Source of the DNA: Mycolicibacter arupensis
GTDB lineage: Bacteria; Actinomycetota; Actinomycetes; Mycobacteriales; Mycobacteriaceae
Length of the DNA: 64,000 nt
Reading direction: 5' to 3'
Assembly: GCF_002086515.1 (NCBI RefSeq)
Contig: NZ_MVHH01000006.1
Location: 62,001-126,000, forward strand
Of this stretch, positions 10,239-18,810 are shown piece after piece. The notes beneath the pieces were generated by a model. It was not told the origin of the DNA. It did no database searches and saw only the letters and a program-made list of their open reading frames with translations. How positions within the stretch are numbered: position 1 is the stretch's first letter; every line of letters begins with the position of its first letter. The position numbers were made by a program, and so were the translations under genes.

Positions 10239-11360
10239 TTAGGTGATCGCCTCGATCGTGGTCCAGACCCGCGATTGAAAATCGGGAGGCAGGGGGATGT
10301 AGCCCTGCTTGTTGAGGTTGGCCTGGCCCAGGCCGGCCGCCGCCTGCAGAAAGCCCTTGACCGCCTGGCCCACGGCAGGGTCGGGATACTTCGAGCAGAC
10401 GATCTCGTAGCCGGCCAGGACGATCGGGTACACGTCGCCTTGGGGCGGGTTGTAGAACGAGGAGATATCGATCACGAGATCGTTGCCGGCCCCGGTGATC
10501 TTCGCGCCGGCAATGGTCTTTCCGACCGAATCCGTTCCGATCCGCACCGGACGTTTGGACTTGCGGCTGGCCGGTGTGCGGATCTCTGCGGCGAACAGCC
10601 CCTGGTCCATGGCAAAGGCCAACTCGTTATAGCTGATCGAACCCTCGGTGGTGCGCACCAGTGCAGCAGTACCCTCATTGCCCTTGGCGCCCACGCCCAC
10701 ACCGCCGTTGAACGTCTTGGTCGCCTCACTGTCCCAGACGCCACCGGATGCGGCCCGCAGATAGGCCTGGAAGTTCTCGGTGCTGCCGGACAGGTCGCTG
10801 CGGTAGACGACGCGGATGTCCTGTGCGGGCATGGGGCCGTTGAGTGCGACCAGGTCCGGGTCGTCCCAGCGACGGATGCTGCCGTTGAATACCTTGGCGA
10901 TGGTGGGCGCGTCGAGAACCAACGAGTCGACTTCGGGCAGGTTGTAGGTGATGGCCAATGGCCCGAACACGATCGGCAGATGCCACGCCTCCGAGCCCCC
11001 GCAGCGTTGTTTGGCCAGTGCTCGCTGCTCGGAGTTCAGGGGCGATTCGGAGGCCGCGAAATCAGTCTGTCCTGAGAGGAAGTCGGAGATGCCGGCCCCG
11101 GAACCGTTGGCGGAGTAGTCGATTGTGCGATCGACACAGGCAGTGCGGTAGATATCGGTGAACTCGGCCATCGCGTGCGCCTGTGCGGTCGAACCACTGG
11201 CTTTCAGATCTGCCTTACCGCCACAGGTCACAGGCTCGCTGGCGTAGGCCAGCGTCATGTTGGGGACGCTGCACGCCGATAGCGCCAGAGCGCTTGCGGT
11301 CAGCAGGATGCCGGCGGCTATGGCCGGCGTTTGGATTGCGCCGGCCGGGAAACGACTCAT
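10239..11360 (-). CDS. pstS: Phosphate ABC transporter substrate-binding lipoprotein (PstS)
   Basis: The protein captures inorganic phosphate outside the membrane for a PstCAB importer. The 373-residue precursor has a lipoprotein signal peptide with lipobox L-S-A-C, cysteine 30 being the predicted lipidation site. Phosphate-loop motifs follow: ASGSTAQ (about 53-59), DFAASESPL (about 98-106) and RSDLSGSTENFQAYL (about 187-201). No pstC, pstA or pstB is nearby, so it must work with permease subunits encoded elsewhere. It is absent from this position in M. tuberculosis as I recall it, where the FGE gene is followed directly by Rv0713. It diverges from the DUF4436 gene across 177 bp. Confidence 0.9.
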   Translation of the reverse strand: MSRFPAGAIQTPAIAAGILLTASALALSACSVPNMTLAYASEPVTCGGKADLKASGSTAQAHAMAEFTDIYRTACVDRTIDYSANGSGAGISDFLSGQTDFAASESPLNSEQRALAKQRCGGSEAWHLPIVFGPLAITYNLPEVDSLVLDAPTIAKVFNGSIRRWDDPDLVALNGPMPAQDIRVVYRSDLSGSTENFQAYLRAASGGVWDSEATKTFNGGVGVGAKGNEGTAALVRTTEGSISYNELAFAMDQGLFAAEIRTPASRKSKRPVRIGTDSVGKTIAGAKITGAGNDLVIDISSFYNPPQGDVYPIVLAGYEIVCSKYPDPAVGQAVKGFLQAAAGLGQANLNKQGYIPLPPDFQSRVWTTIEAIT

Positions 11361-11523
11361 GGCCGTGTGTATAACAACCCAAACCCGCGCTTGGCCGAAC
11401 GGAAGGTGAACGGGGCGTGGTCGGAAAATGACGTCTGGATATGCGCTGTGGGATTCCGATGCGCTTGCGGCCCAGCATTTTTCGTGACCTCACGGGCGTG
11501 CCACCGCCGGGCCCATGGTTCGC

Positions 11524-11529
11524 TACCCT
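11524..11529 (+). promoter_or_regulatory. Candidate -10 box (TACCCT) of the DUF4436 gene
   Basis: TACCCT ends eight bases before the ATG at 11538, so transcription starting 7-8 bases downstream would give a leaderless mRNA, a common mycobacterial arrangement. No convincing -35 is visible at the expected distance. Confidence 0.35.
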
Positions 11530-11537
11530 GGCTCACG

Positions 11538-12473
11538 ATGAGCACGATCAGCACAGAGTCTCTCTCGGGCGCTGCGGGTGCGCCGATCACACGTCGCCGC
11601 GGACCACGATATCTGACGAGCGCGTTAATACTGGCCGCGATCGTGGTCGCCTACGCGTCATCGCTGTTCGGTGTCCACACGTTGCAGAGATCGGACAGTC
11701 CGTTGCCGCCGCTCGACCTGAGCGCGGTGAGCCCGGAGGACACCATCGTGCAGGTTCGCCTTCATGAGCTGAACCCGGTCGCGAATCGGCTCGCAGTAGA
11801 TATCCTCATCCATCCCGGAGAGTCGTTGTACGACAAGCGGTTCAATGTGCTCAACACCGAGCTCGCGGTCCGGTTGTATCCCCCGAATGATTTGGGTGAC
11901 TTCCACTTTCCCGCGGGAGATGCGCCGGCGCGAGTCAGCACGACCATCGAGGCATATGGCGCGCCTGGAAACTGGCCCTTCGACTCCTACACCACCGAAG
12001 AGCTGTCGGCCGATGTGTTCGTCGGAACCGGGGAGAGCCGCAAGCGGATCCCCGCGCGTGTGGAGGTCACCGGATCGCTGGACGGTTGGGACGCCAGCGT
12101 CGCCCGGGTGCGCGACGCGAGCAGAACCCGAAACCAGCGAGGCGATGCCGACGCCGCGGTAGTGGTGAAGATCCAGCGCGCCAGGGGCCCGCTCATCTTC
12201 GACCTGGGAATCTGCCTGGTGTTGATCAGCCTGCCCACCCTCGCCCTGGTGGTGGCCGTACCGATGGCGATGGGCAGGCGCAAATTTCTGCCGCCTTTTG
12301 CCACCTGGTACGCCGCGAATCTGTTCGCGATCATCCCGTTGCGCAACATCCTGCCCGGCGCGCCACCGCCGGGATCCTGGATCGACCAGGCGATCGTCCA
12401 GTGGGTGCTGATAGCGCTGGCAGCCGCCATGGGTCTGTTCATCTATGCCTGGGTGCGACAAGGGGATGACTGA
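11538..12473 (+). CDS. DUF4436 membrane protein (Rv0713-like)
   Basis: The function of this family is unknown. The 311-residue product has one N-terminal transmembrane helix (about residues 23-43, TSALILAAIVVAYASSLFGV), a roughly 170-residue extracytoplasmic domain rich in beta structure, and three C-terminal hydrophobic segments (around 217-240, 257-270 and 285-305). The open frame extends upstream to 11331, but that part lacks family character and covers the divergent promoter region, so I start at ATG 11538 (MSTISTESLS). It occupies the same place as M. tuberculosis Rv0713, between the FGE gene and rplN. Confidence 0.82.
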   Translation: MSTISTESLSGAAGAPITRRRGPRYLTSALILAAIVVAYASSLFGVHTLQRSDSPLPPLDLSAVSPEDTIVQVRLHELNPVANRLAVDILIHPGESLYDKRFNVLNTELAVRLYPPNDLGDFHFPAGDAPARVSTTIEAYGAPGNWPFDSYTTEELSADVFVGTGESRKRIPARVEVTGSLDGWDASVARVRDASRTRNQRGDADAAVVVKIQRARGPLIFDLGICLVLISLPTLALVVAVPMAMGRRKFLPPFATWYAANLFAIIPLRNILPGAPPPGSWIDQAIVQWVLIALAAAMGLFIYAWVRQGDD

Positions 12474-12535
12474 GCCGCGAAACAGCGACCAGGGGACCGT
12501 GTCGCCAGCCGTCTGCGGGCGGCTTGGCCTGCAAT

Positions 12536-12564
12536 TTGGCGTTGACGGATCCGTCGCCTAAGCT
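12536..12564 (+). promoter_or_regulatory. Candidate sigma-A-type promoter of the spc operon (rplN)
   Basis: TTGGCG (12536-12541) and TAAGCT (12559-12564) are 17 bp apart in the 235-bp gap before rplN, predicting a leader of about 135 nt. The spc genes need their own promoter because the S10 operon ends at the 5314 terminator and unrelated genes intervene. The rest of the gap holds no ORF; GGCCA/TGGCC around 12593-12610 could form a small leader hairpin. Confidence 0.5.
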
Positions 12565-12708
12565 CTAGGGGTTGCCGTGAGCAGACCTCGGCCAGCGCAA
12601 GTTGGCCCTGCGTGCCCTTCGGCAGCAAAAGAAGACCATGCACGACCGGGGACAATCCGGCATGCCACTTGGCGTGCCGGGCAATGTCCCGATTACTGAG
12701 GAGATCTG

Positions 12709-13077
12709 GTGATTCAGCAGGAATCGCGGTTGAAGGTCGCCGACAACACCGGCGCCAAGGAGATCTTGTGCATCCGGGTGCTCGGCGGCTCGTCGCGGCG
12801 ATACGCCGGCATCGGTGATGTCATCGTCGCAACCGTCAAAGACGCCATCCCGGGCGGCAACGTCAAGCGGGGTGATGTCGTCAAGGCCGTCGTGGTGCGC
12901 ACCGTCAAGGAGCGTCGCCGCGCCGACGGCAGCTACATCAAGTTCGACGAGAACGCGGCCGTGATCATCAAGGCCGACAACGACCCGCGCGGAACCCGCA
13001 TCTTCGGGCCGGTTGGTCGCGAGCTGCGCGAGAAGAAGTTCATGAAGATCGTCTCGCTGGCACCGGAGGTGTTGTAG
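12709..13077 (+). CDS. rplN: 50S ribosomal protein L14 (uL14)
   Basis: This 122-residue protein of standard length starts with GTG ([20 protein letters not shown]) after a GAGGAG Shine-Dalgarno. The conserved [18 protein letters not shown] segment (about 74-91) is intact. L14 forms part of intersubunit bridges and binds the silencing factor RsfS. It is the first gene of the spc operon, and its stop abuts the rplX ATG. Confidence 0.98.
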   Translation: MIQQESRLKVADNTGAKEILCIRVLGGSSRRYAGIGDVIVATVKDAIPGGNVKRGDVVKAVVVRTVKERRRADGSYIKFDENAAVIIKADNDPRGTRIFGPVGRELREKKFMKIVSLAPEVL

Positions 13078-13395
13078 ATGAAGGTCCATAAGGGCGACAC
13101 CGTCCTGATCATCGCCGGTAAGGACAAGGGCGCCAAGGGCAAGGTCCTGCAGGCTTTCCCGACTCGCAACCGGGTGCTGGTCCAGGGCGTCAACCGGATC
13201 AAGAAGCACGTCGCGAACTCGGCCAACCAGGCCGGTGCGTCGTCGGGCGGCATCGTCACGCAAGAGGCCCCGATCCACGTCTCCAACGTGATGGTCGTCG
13301 ACTCCGACGGACAGCCCACCCGGATCGGCTACCGGGTGGACGCCGAGTCCGGCAAGAAGGTTCGCGTCTCCAAGCGCAACGGCAAGGACATCTAG
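13078..13395 (+). CDS. rplX: 50S ribosomal protein L24 (uL24)
   Basis: L24 (105 residues) is an assembly initiator for the large subunit. The KOW motif is at the N-terminus ([20 protein letters not shown]). It begins directly after the rplN stop with no spacer and ends 2 bp before rplE, as expected for the spc operon. Confidence 0.98.
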   Translation: MKVHKGDTVLIIAGKDKGAKGKVLQAFPTRNRVLVQGVNRIKKHVANSANQAGASSGGIVTQEAPIHVSNVMVVDSDGQPTRIGYRVDAESGKKVRVSKRNGKDI

Positions 13396-13397
13396 AG

Positions 13398-13961
13398 ATG
13401 ACGACTGCAGAAAAGACCCAGCCTCGGCTGAAGGTGCGCTACCGCGAGGAGATCCGCGACGCGCTCAACAAAGAGTTCAACTACGCCAACGTGATGCAGA
13501 TCCCCGGCGTGGTGAAGGTCGTGGTGAACATGGGCGTCGGTGAAGCCGCCCGGGACGCCAAGCTGATCAACAACGCGGTCACCGACCTGGCCGCGATCAC
13601 CGGCCAGAAGCCGGAGATTCGCAAGGCCCGCCTGTCCATCGCGCAGTTCAAGCTGCGTGAGGGAATGCCGATCTGTGCCCGGGTCACCCTGCGTGGGGAC
13701 CGGATGTGGGAGTTCCTCGACCGGCTCACCTCGATCGCTCTGCCGCGTATCCGCGACTTCCGTGGGCTCTCGCCCAAGCAGTTCGACGGTTCCGGCAACT
13801 ACACCTTCGGGCTGGCCGAGCAGTCGATGTTCCACGAGATCGACGTGGACTCCATCGACCGCCCGCGGGGCATGAACATCACCGTCGTCACCTCGGCGAC
13901 CAACGACGACGAAGGACGAGCGCTACTGCGGGCTCTCGGCTTTCCGTTCAAGGAGAACTGA
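13398..13961 (+). CDS. rplE: 50S ribosomal protein L5 (uL5)
   Basis: L5 (187 residues) binds 5S rRNA and contacts the P-site tRNA. The [20 protein letters not shown] segment and the C-terminal [20 protein letters not shown] are typical. It is followed 2 bp later by the S14 gene. Confidence 0.98.
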   Translation: MTTAEKTQPRLKVRYREEIRDALNKEFNYANVMQIPGVVKVVVNMGVGEAARDAKLINNAVTDLAAITGQKPEIRKARLSIAQFKLREGMPICARVTLRGDRMWEFLDRLTSIALPRIRDFRGLSPKQFDGSGNYTFGLAEQSMFHEIDVDSIDRPRGMNITVVTSATNDDEGRALLRALGFPFKEN

Positions 13962-13963
13962 CC

Positions 13964-14149
13964 ATGGCTAAGAAGGCGTTGGTTATCAAGGCGGCCCGCA
14001 AGCCCAAGTTCGCGGTGCGCGCCTACACCCGCTGCAACAAATGCGGCCGTCCGCGCGCGGTGCTCCGCAAATTCGGCCTGTGCCGGATCTGCCTGCGCGA
14101 AATGGCGCACGCCGGCGAGCTGCCCGGTGTGCAGAAGAGCAGCTGGTGA
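13964..14149 (+). CDS. rpsZ: 30S ribosomal protein S14 type Z (zinc-binding uS14)
   Basis: This small gene (61 residues) lies within a longer open frame; its start is the ATG at 13964, three bases after the rplE stop, with AGGAGA upstream. The [20 protein letters not shown] block contains two CxxC pairs that bind zinc, which makes this the C+ form. Mycobacteria often encode a second zinc-free S14 elsewhere under Zur control; none is in the window. Confidence 0.96.
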   Translation: MAKKALVIKAARKPKFAVRAYTRCNKCGRPRAVLRKFGLCRICLREMAHAGELPGVQKSSW

Positions 14150-14168
14150 GGGTGGAGGAGCAGCCTAA

Positions 14169-14567
14169 ATGACTATGACGGATCCCATCGCGGACTTCCT
14201 GACCCGTCTGCGTAACGCCAACTCGGCGTACCACGACGAGGTGACCCTGCCGCACTCGAAGATCAAGGCGAACATCGCCGAGATCCTCAAGCGCGAGGGT
14301 TACATCACCGACTACCACGTCGAAGACGCCCGCGTGGGCAAGGCGCTGGTGGTCAACCTCAAGTACGGCCCGAACCGGGAGCGCAGCCTCGCCGGTCTGC
14401 GCCGGGTGTCCAAGCCGGGCCTGCGGGTCTACGCAAAGTCGACCAACCTGCCACGGGTGCTCGGCGGCCTGGGCGTGGCGATCATCTCCACGTCCTCGGG
14501 TCTGCTCACCGACCGTCAGGCGGCCAGGCAGGGCGTGGGCGGCGAAGTCCTCGCGTACGTGTGGTGA
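14169..14567 (+). CDS. rpsH: 30S ribosomal protein S8 (uS8)
   Basis: This 132-residue protein has the N-terminal [20 protein letters not shown] signature and the C-terminal [24 protein letters not shown] motif. In E. coli S8 is the translational repressor of the spc operon. A GGAGGAG Shine-Dalgarno eight bases upstream supports the ATG at 14169 over the one at 14175. Confidence 0.98.
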   Translation: MTMTDPIADFLTRLRNANSAYHDEVTLPHSKIKANIAEILKREGYITDYHVEDARVGKALVVNLKYGPNRERSLAGLRRVSKPGLRVYAKSTNLPRVLGGLGVAIISTSSGLLTDRQAARQGVGGEVLAYVW

Positions 14568-14580
14568 GGGAGTAGCAGAC

Positions 14581-15120
14581 ATGTCGCGTATTGGTAAGCA
14601 GCCGGTCCCGGTTCCCGCCGGGGTCGACGTGACCATCGATGGTCAGAACGTATCGGTCAAGGGGCCCAAGGGCACCTTGGAGCTCTCGGTGGCGGAGCCG
14701 ATCAACGTTGCTCGCAACGATGACGGCGCCCTCGTGGTGACCCGGCCCGACGATGACCGGCGCAACCGGTCACTGCACGGCCTGAGCCGCACCCTGCTGG
14801 CCAACCTGGTCACGGGTGTGTCAGAGGGCTACGTCCGCAAGATGGAGATCTTCGGTGTCGGCTACCGCGTCGCGCTCAAGGGCAGCGACCTGGAGTTCGC
14901 GCTGGGCTACAGCCACCCGGTGCTGATCAAGGCTCCGGAAGGCATCACCTTCGCGGTGGAGACGCCCACCAAGTTCTCGGTCTCGGGCATCGACAAGCAG
15001 AAGGTCGGCCAGATCTCGGCGAACATCCGCCGCCTGCGTCGCCCCGACCCCTACAAGGGCAAGGGCGTGCGCTACGAGGGTGAGCAGGTACGCCGCAAGG
15101 TCGGAAAGACAGGTAAGTAG
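14581..15120 (+). CDS. rplF: 50S ribosomal protein L6 (uL6)
   Basis: L6 (179 residues) lies at the base of the L7/L12 stalk near the sarcin-ricin loop. Both tandem L6 domains are present, and the C-terminal signature [16 protein letters not shown] is intact (about residues 154-169). It sits between rpsH and rplR in the normal order. Confidence 0.98.
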   Translation: MSRIGKQPVPVPAGVDVTIDGQNVSVKGPKGTLELSVAEPINVARNDDGALVVTRPDDDRRNRSLHGLSRTLLANLVTGVSEGYVRKMEIFGVGYRVALKGSDLEFALGYSHPVLIKAPEGITFAVETPTKFSVSGIDKQKVGQISANIRRLRRPDPYKGKGVRYEGEQVRRKVGKTGK

Positions 15121-15122
15121 TC

Positions 15123-15530
15123 ATGGCGCAATCAACAGCAGGCACCGCGGACCGCAAACCCGTCGGGCAGAACATCTCTGAGGTTCGGCGCAACCACCGC
15201 ATCCGTCGGCACGCCCGGTTGCGCAAGAAGGTCGCCGGCACCGCCGAGCGTCCGCGCTTGGTCGTGCACCGGTCCTCGCGGCACATTCACGTGCAGTTGG
15301 TGGACGACCTCGCCGGCCACACGGTGGCGGCGGCATCGTCGATCGAGGCCGACGTGCGGGCAGTGGACGGCGACAAGAAGGCCCACAGCGTGCGGGTCGG
15401 ACAGCTGATCGCCGAGCGTGCCAAGGCAGCCGGTGTGCAGGACGTGGTGTTCGACCGTGGTGGCTACACCTACGGCGGCCGTATCGCGGCGCTGGCCGAC
15501 GCGGCGCGCGAGGGCGGATTGAACTTCTGA
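15123..15530 (+). CDS. rplR: 50S ribosomal protein L18 (uL18)
   Basis: L18 (135 residues) is a 5S rRNA-binding protein. A short N-terminal addition ([20 protein letters not shown]) precedes the conserved [15 protein letters not shown] basic region and the globular domain ending [20 protein letters not shown]. It ends 34 bp before rpsE. Confidence 0.97.
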   Translation: MAQSTAGTADRKPVGQNISEVRRNHRIRRHARLRKKVAGTAERPRLVVHRSSRHIHVQLVDDLAGHTVAAASSIEADVRAVDGDKKAHSVRVGQLIAERAKAAGVQDVVFDRGGYTYGGRIAALADAAREGGLNF

Positions 15531-15564
15531 TGACTGACGTGAAGATGACTGGAAGGACCGCATG

Positions 15565-16269
15565 ATGGCGGAGCAGCCGACAGGGGCCTCCTCGGCAGGT
15601 CCCGACACGGGCAGTGCCCACCGCAATGACGGGCGCGACAACCGTGACAACCGGGGTGGCCGTGGTGGCCGCGACGGTGGCCGTGGCGGTCGCGACAACC
15701 GCGACGGCGACAAGAGCAACTACCTGGAGCGCGTGGTCGCGATCAACCGGGTGTCCAAGGTGGTCAAGGGTGGCCGTCGGTTCAGCTTCACCGCGCTGGT
15801 GATCGTGGGCGACGGCAACGGATTGGTCGGTGTCGGCTACGGCAAGGCCAAGGAAGTTCCCGCCGCGATCGCCAAGGGCGTCGAGGAGGCCCGCAAGGGC
15901 TTCTTCCGGGTGCCGCTGATCGGTGGCACCATCACCCACCCGGTGCAGGGTGAGGCCGCGGCCGGTGTGGTGTTCCTGCGTCCGGCCAGCCCGGGTACCG
16001 GTGTGATCGCCGGCGGTGCGGTGCGTGCCGTGCTGGAATGCGCAGGAGTGCACGACATCCTGTCCAAGTCGCTGGGCAGCGACAACGCGATCAACGTGGT
16101 GCACGCCACCGTTGCCGCGCTGAAGATGCTGCAGCGTCCCGAAGAGGTGGCGGCCCGCCGTGGCCTGCCCATCGAAGATGTGGCTCCGGCCGCGATGCTC
16201 AAGGCGCGCCGGGAGAGCGAGGCACTTGCGCTCAGCGCGGCTCGCGCCGAGCGGGAAGGTTCTGCATAA
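15565..16269 (+). CDS. rpsE: 30S ribosomal protein S5 (uS5) with Arg/Gly-rich N-terminus
   Basis: S5 contributes to decoding accuracy and to the mRNA entry channel. The S5 domain starts around residue 50 ([20 protein letters not shown]). Before it is a 45-residue RGG-type extension with repeated [19 protein letters not shown] units, longer than in most bacteria though an N-terminal extension is usual in mycobacteria. Two ATG codons (15562, 15565) follow GGAAGGA; I took the second because its seven-base spacing is better and MAEQP is the usual N-terminus. Length is 234 residues. Confidence 0.96.
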   Translation: MAEQPTGASSAGPDTGSAHRNDGRDNRDNRGGRGGRDGGRGGRDNRDGDKSNYLERVVAINRVSKVVKGGRRFSFTALVIVGDGNGLVGVGYGKAKEVPAAIAKGVEEARKGFFRVPLIGGTITHPVQGEAAAGVVFLRPASPGTGVIAGGAVRAVLECAGVHDILSKSLGSDNAINVVHATVAALKMLQRPEEVAARRGLPIEDVAPAAMLKARRESEALALSAARAEREGSA

Positions 16270-16271
16270 CC

Positions 16272-16454
16272 ATGGCAAACCTGAAGATCACCCAGGTCCG
16301 CGGCACCATCGGTGCCCGTTGGAAGCAGCGCGAGAGCCTGCGCACCCTGGGCCTGCGCAAGATCCGCCAGTCGGTGGTGCGTGAGGACAACCCGCAGACT
16401 CGCGGGCTGATCCGGGTTGTTCACCACCTCGTGGTAGTGGAGGAAGCAGAATGA
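16272..16454 (+). CDS. rpmD: 50S ribosomal protein L30 (uL30)
   Basis: This short gene (60 residues) begins at ATG 16272, two bases after the rpsE stop. The sequence [20 protein letters not shown] leading to [20 protein letters not shown] is characteristic of L30. The stop overlaps the rplO ATG (ATGA, 16451-16454), so the genes are coupled. Confidence 0.96.
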   Translation: MANLKITQVRGTIGARWKQRESLRTLGLRKIRQSVVREDNPQTRGLIRVVHHLVVVEEAE

Positions 16455-16891
16455 CCATCAAGCTGCACGACCTGCGCCCCGCGCCCGGGTCGAACACCAA
16501 GAAGACCCGCGTCGGCCGTGGTGAGGGTTCCAAGGGTAAGACCGCGGGACGTGGTACCAAGGGCACCAAGGCACGCAAGAATGTGCCGGTCCGGTTCGAG
16601 GGTGGGCAGATGCCCATCCACATGCGCCTGCCCAAGCTCAAGGGCTTCCGCAACCGGTTCCGCACCGAGTACGAGGTCGTCAACGTCGGCGACATCAGCC
16701 GGCTGTTCCCCGAGGGTGGCACCATCGGCCTCGACGAGCTTGTAGCCAAGGGCGCCGTCCGCAAGAACACGCTGGTCAAGGTGCTCGGCGACGGCAAGCT
16801 TGCGGTCAAGGTGGACATCACCGCTCACAAGTTCAGCGGCAGTGCCAAGGACAAGATCACCGCAGCCGGAGGCACCGCCACCGAGCTGTAG
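16451..16891 (+). CDS. rplO: 50S ribosomal protein L15 (uL15)
   Basis: L15 (146 residues) is a late assembly protein. The Gly/Lys-rich N-terminal half ([20 protein letters not shown]) threads through 23S rRNA, and the C-terminal globular domain contains the [20 protein letters not shown] signature. It is the last gene of the spc operon before the hairpin at 16915. secY, which follows rplO in many bacteria, is about 10.6 kb downstream here. Confidence 0.98.
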   Translation: MTIKLHDLRPAPGSNTKKTRVGRGEGSKGKTAGRGTKGTKARKNVPVRFEGGQMPIHMRLPKLKGFRNRFRTEYEVVNVGDISRLFPEGGTIGLDELVAKGAVRKNTLVKVLGDGKLAVKVDITAHKFSGSAKDKITAAGGTATEL

Positions 16892-16914
16892 GGTCCGCCC
16901 CGCACAACGAGCTA

Positions 16915-16952
16915 CAGAATCGCACTCCACCGATCGGTGGGGTGCGATTCTG
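16915..16952 (+). terminator. Hairpin terminator after rplO
   Basis: CAGAATCGCAC (16915-16925) pairs with GTGCGATTCTG (16942-16952), and inner CCACC pairs with GGTGG around the palindromic GATC centre, a stem of about 17 bp. There is no T tract, so it resembles the I-shaped terminators of mycobacteria. It lies 43 bp before the sppA start. Confidence 0.8.
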
Positions 16953-16994
16953 CGTCTGGTGGGCATCACGCGCGCCGCCGGTAGGCTCGCCAGC

Positions 16995-18767
16995 ATGTTC
17001 TCGCTACTGCCCGGCGTGCCCGGGATGGACGACCTGCGCGGCGTGGTCCGTCGCATCGACACCGCGCGCCACCATGGTGTGCCCCAGGGCGTCATCCTGG
17101 AGCTGGACCTGCAGGAGCTGCCGCATGAGACCGGTTCTTTCGACCCATTGGCCCTGATCCGCTCCGGAGGCCGTCCGGCGATACTGCGCGAGGTGGTGGC
17201 CGCCCTTCACCGCGCCACGCACGATCCACGAGTAGCGGGCTTGATCGCCCGGGTGCAGCTCTCGGCGGCCGCCGCCGGGCCGGTGCAGGAGCTGCGGGAC
17301 GCGGTTGCCGAGTTCGCCGCCGCCAAGCCGTCGCTGGCGTGGGCCGAGACCTATCCGGGCACGCTGTCGTACTACTTGGCTTCGGCGTTCGGCGAGGTGT
17401 GGATGCAGCCTTCGGGCACCGTCGGGCTGATCGGTTTCGCCACCAACGCGACCTTCCTGCGGACAGCGCTGGATAAGGCGGGAATCGAGGCGCAGTTCGT
17501 TGCCCGGGGCGAGTACAAGTCGGCAGCAAATCTGTTCACCCAGGACTCCTACACCGATGCCCACCGCGAGGCCGACACCGCTCTGGTGGAGAGCCTTCAT
17601 GCACAGGTGCGGGCGGCCGTCGCCGAATCGCGTCACCTCCAGGCCGACGTCGTCGACGCCGTGGCGGACAGGGCGCCGCTGCTACGCGACGACGCGGTGC
17701 AGTCCGGCCTGATCGATCGGATCGGCTTCCGGGATGAGGCCTATAACCGAATCGCCGAGTTGGCCGGAGTCGATCTTCGGTCCGGCGCTGACGGCGAGGG
17801 CGCACCGCCACGCCTCTACCTGTCCCGCTACGCCCACGCCACCGCCGAGGGGGCACGTCAGGGCCTGCCCGGGCGTAAGCCCAAGCCGGCGATCGCGGTG
17901 GTGACGGTCTCGGGGGCGATCGTCAGTGGCTCCGGCGGGCCGCAGTTCTCTCCGCTGGGCAACCGCAATGTCGGTGGGGACACGATTGCCGCGGCCCTGC
18001 GTGAAGCGGCGGCGGACAAGGATGTCTCCGCGATTGTGCTGAGGGTGGACAGTCCGGGCGGCTCGGTCACCGGTTCGGAAACGATCTGGCGAGCGGTCCA
18101 GCAGGCCCGTGAGGCCGGCAAGCCGGTGGTGGCCTCGATGGGTGCCGTCGCCGCCTCCGGTGGCTACTACATCTCTGCGGGCGCCGACACCATCGTGGCC
18201 AATCCCGGGACCATCACCGGTTCCATCGGCGTGGTGACCGGCAAGTTGGTCGCCCGCCGTCTCAAAGACCGTCTCGGCGTGGGGTCCGACTCGGTGCGGA
18301 CCGGTGCCAACGCCGACGCGTGGTCTACCGATGCACCATTTACTCCCGAACAGCAGGGGCAGGTCGAGACCGAGGCCGACCTTTTCTACGACGACTTCGT
18401 TGCACGCGTGGCGCAGGGGCGCAATCTGTCCACCGAGGCGGTGGACGCGGTCGCTCGCGGGCGGATATGGACCGGCGCCGACGCGGCCGAACGCGGCTTG
18501 GTCGACGAGCTGGGCGGATTGCGCACCGCGGTACGGCGGGCCAAGGTCTTGGCCGGGCTCGACGCCGACGCCCCGGTGCGAACCGTCTCCTACCCCGGAT
18601 CGTCGATGTGGGACTTCGTTCGCCCGCGTCCGTCGTCGCAGCCGGCGGCGGCGCTGACCGACGTGGTCGGAAGCCTGGTGGTCCGGTCCCTGACCGGGGT
18701 CGTCGAGCAGGTCGAGCGCTCGGTCAACGGGACGCAGGCGTTGTGGATGGGGGAGTCGCGCTGGTAG
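16995..18767 (+). CDS. sppA: Signal peptide peptidase / protease IV
   Basis: SppA is a serine protease of the S49 family that degrades cleaved signal peptides at the membrane. The 590-residue protein has two tandem S49 domains as in the long form. The catalytic lysine is K175 in RGEYKSAANLFT and the nucleophile is S388 in AVAASGGYYISAGAD, the arrangement of E. coli SppA. I chose ATG 16995; TAGGCT at 16982-16987 is a plausible -10 only seven bases upstream, suggesting a leaderless transcript. No clear N-terminal membrane anchor is seen. It lies downstream of rplO, as M. tuberculosis Rv0724 does. Confidence 0.9.
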   Translation: MFSLLPGVPGMDDLRGVVRRIDTARHHGVPQGVILELDLQELPHETGSFDPLALIRSGGRPAILREVVAALHRATHDPRVAGLIARVQLSAAAAGPVQELRDAVAEFAAAKPSLAWAETYPGTLSYYLASAFGEVWMQPSGTVGLIGFATNATFLRTALDKAGIEAQFVARGEYKSAANLFTQDSYTDAHREADTALVESLHAQVRAAVAESRHLQADVVDAVADRAPLLRDDAVQSGLIDRIGFRDEAYNRIAELAGVDLRSGADGEGAPPRLYLSRYAHATAEGARQGLPGRKPKPAIAVVTVSGAIVSGSGGPQFSPLGNRNVGGDTIAAALREAAADKDVSAIVLRVDSPGGSVTGSETIWRAVQQAREAGKPVVASMGAVAASGGYYISAGADTIVANPGTITGSIGVVTGKLVARRLKDRLGVGSDSVRTGANADAWSTDAPFTPEQQGQVETEADLFYDDFVARVAQGRNLSTEAVDAVARGRIWTGADAAERGLVDELGGLRTAVRRAKVLAGLDADAPVRTVSYPGSSMWDFVRPRPSSQPAAALTDVVGSLVVRSLTGVVEQVERSVNGTQALWMGESRW

Positions 18768-18810
18768 GGCGCCCACTTTGTGACTGAAAGCGTCTGGTCT
18801 TGGCGGTACC

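Noticed and set aside
9834..11075. 413-residue plus-strand frame opposite pstS
   Set aside because: Antisense shadow of pstS and the IS end; no recognisable domain.
11331..11537. N-terminal extension of the DUF4436 protein
   Set aside because: The sequence lacks family character and covers the pstS divergent promoter; ATG 11538 fits better.
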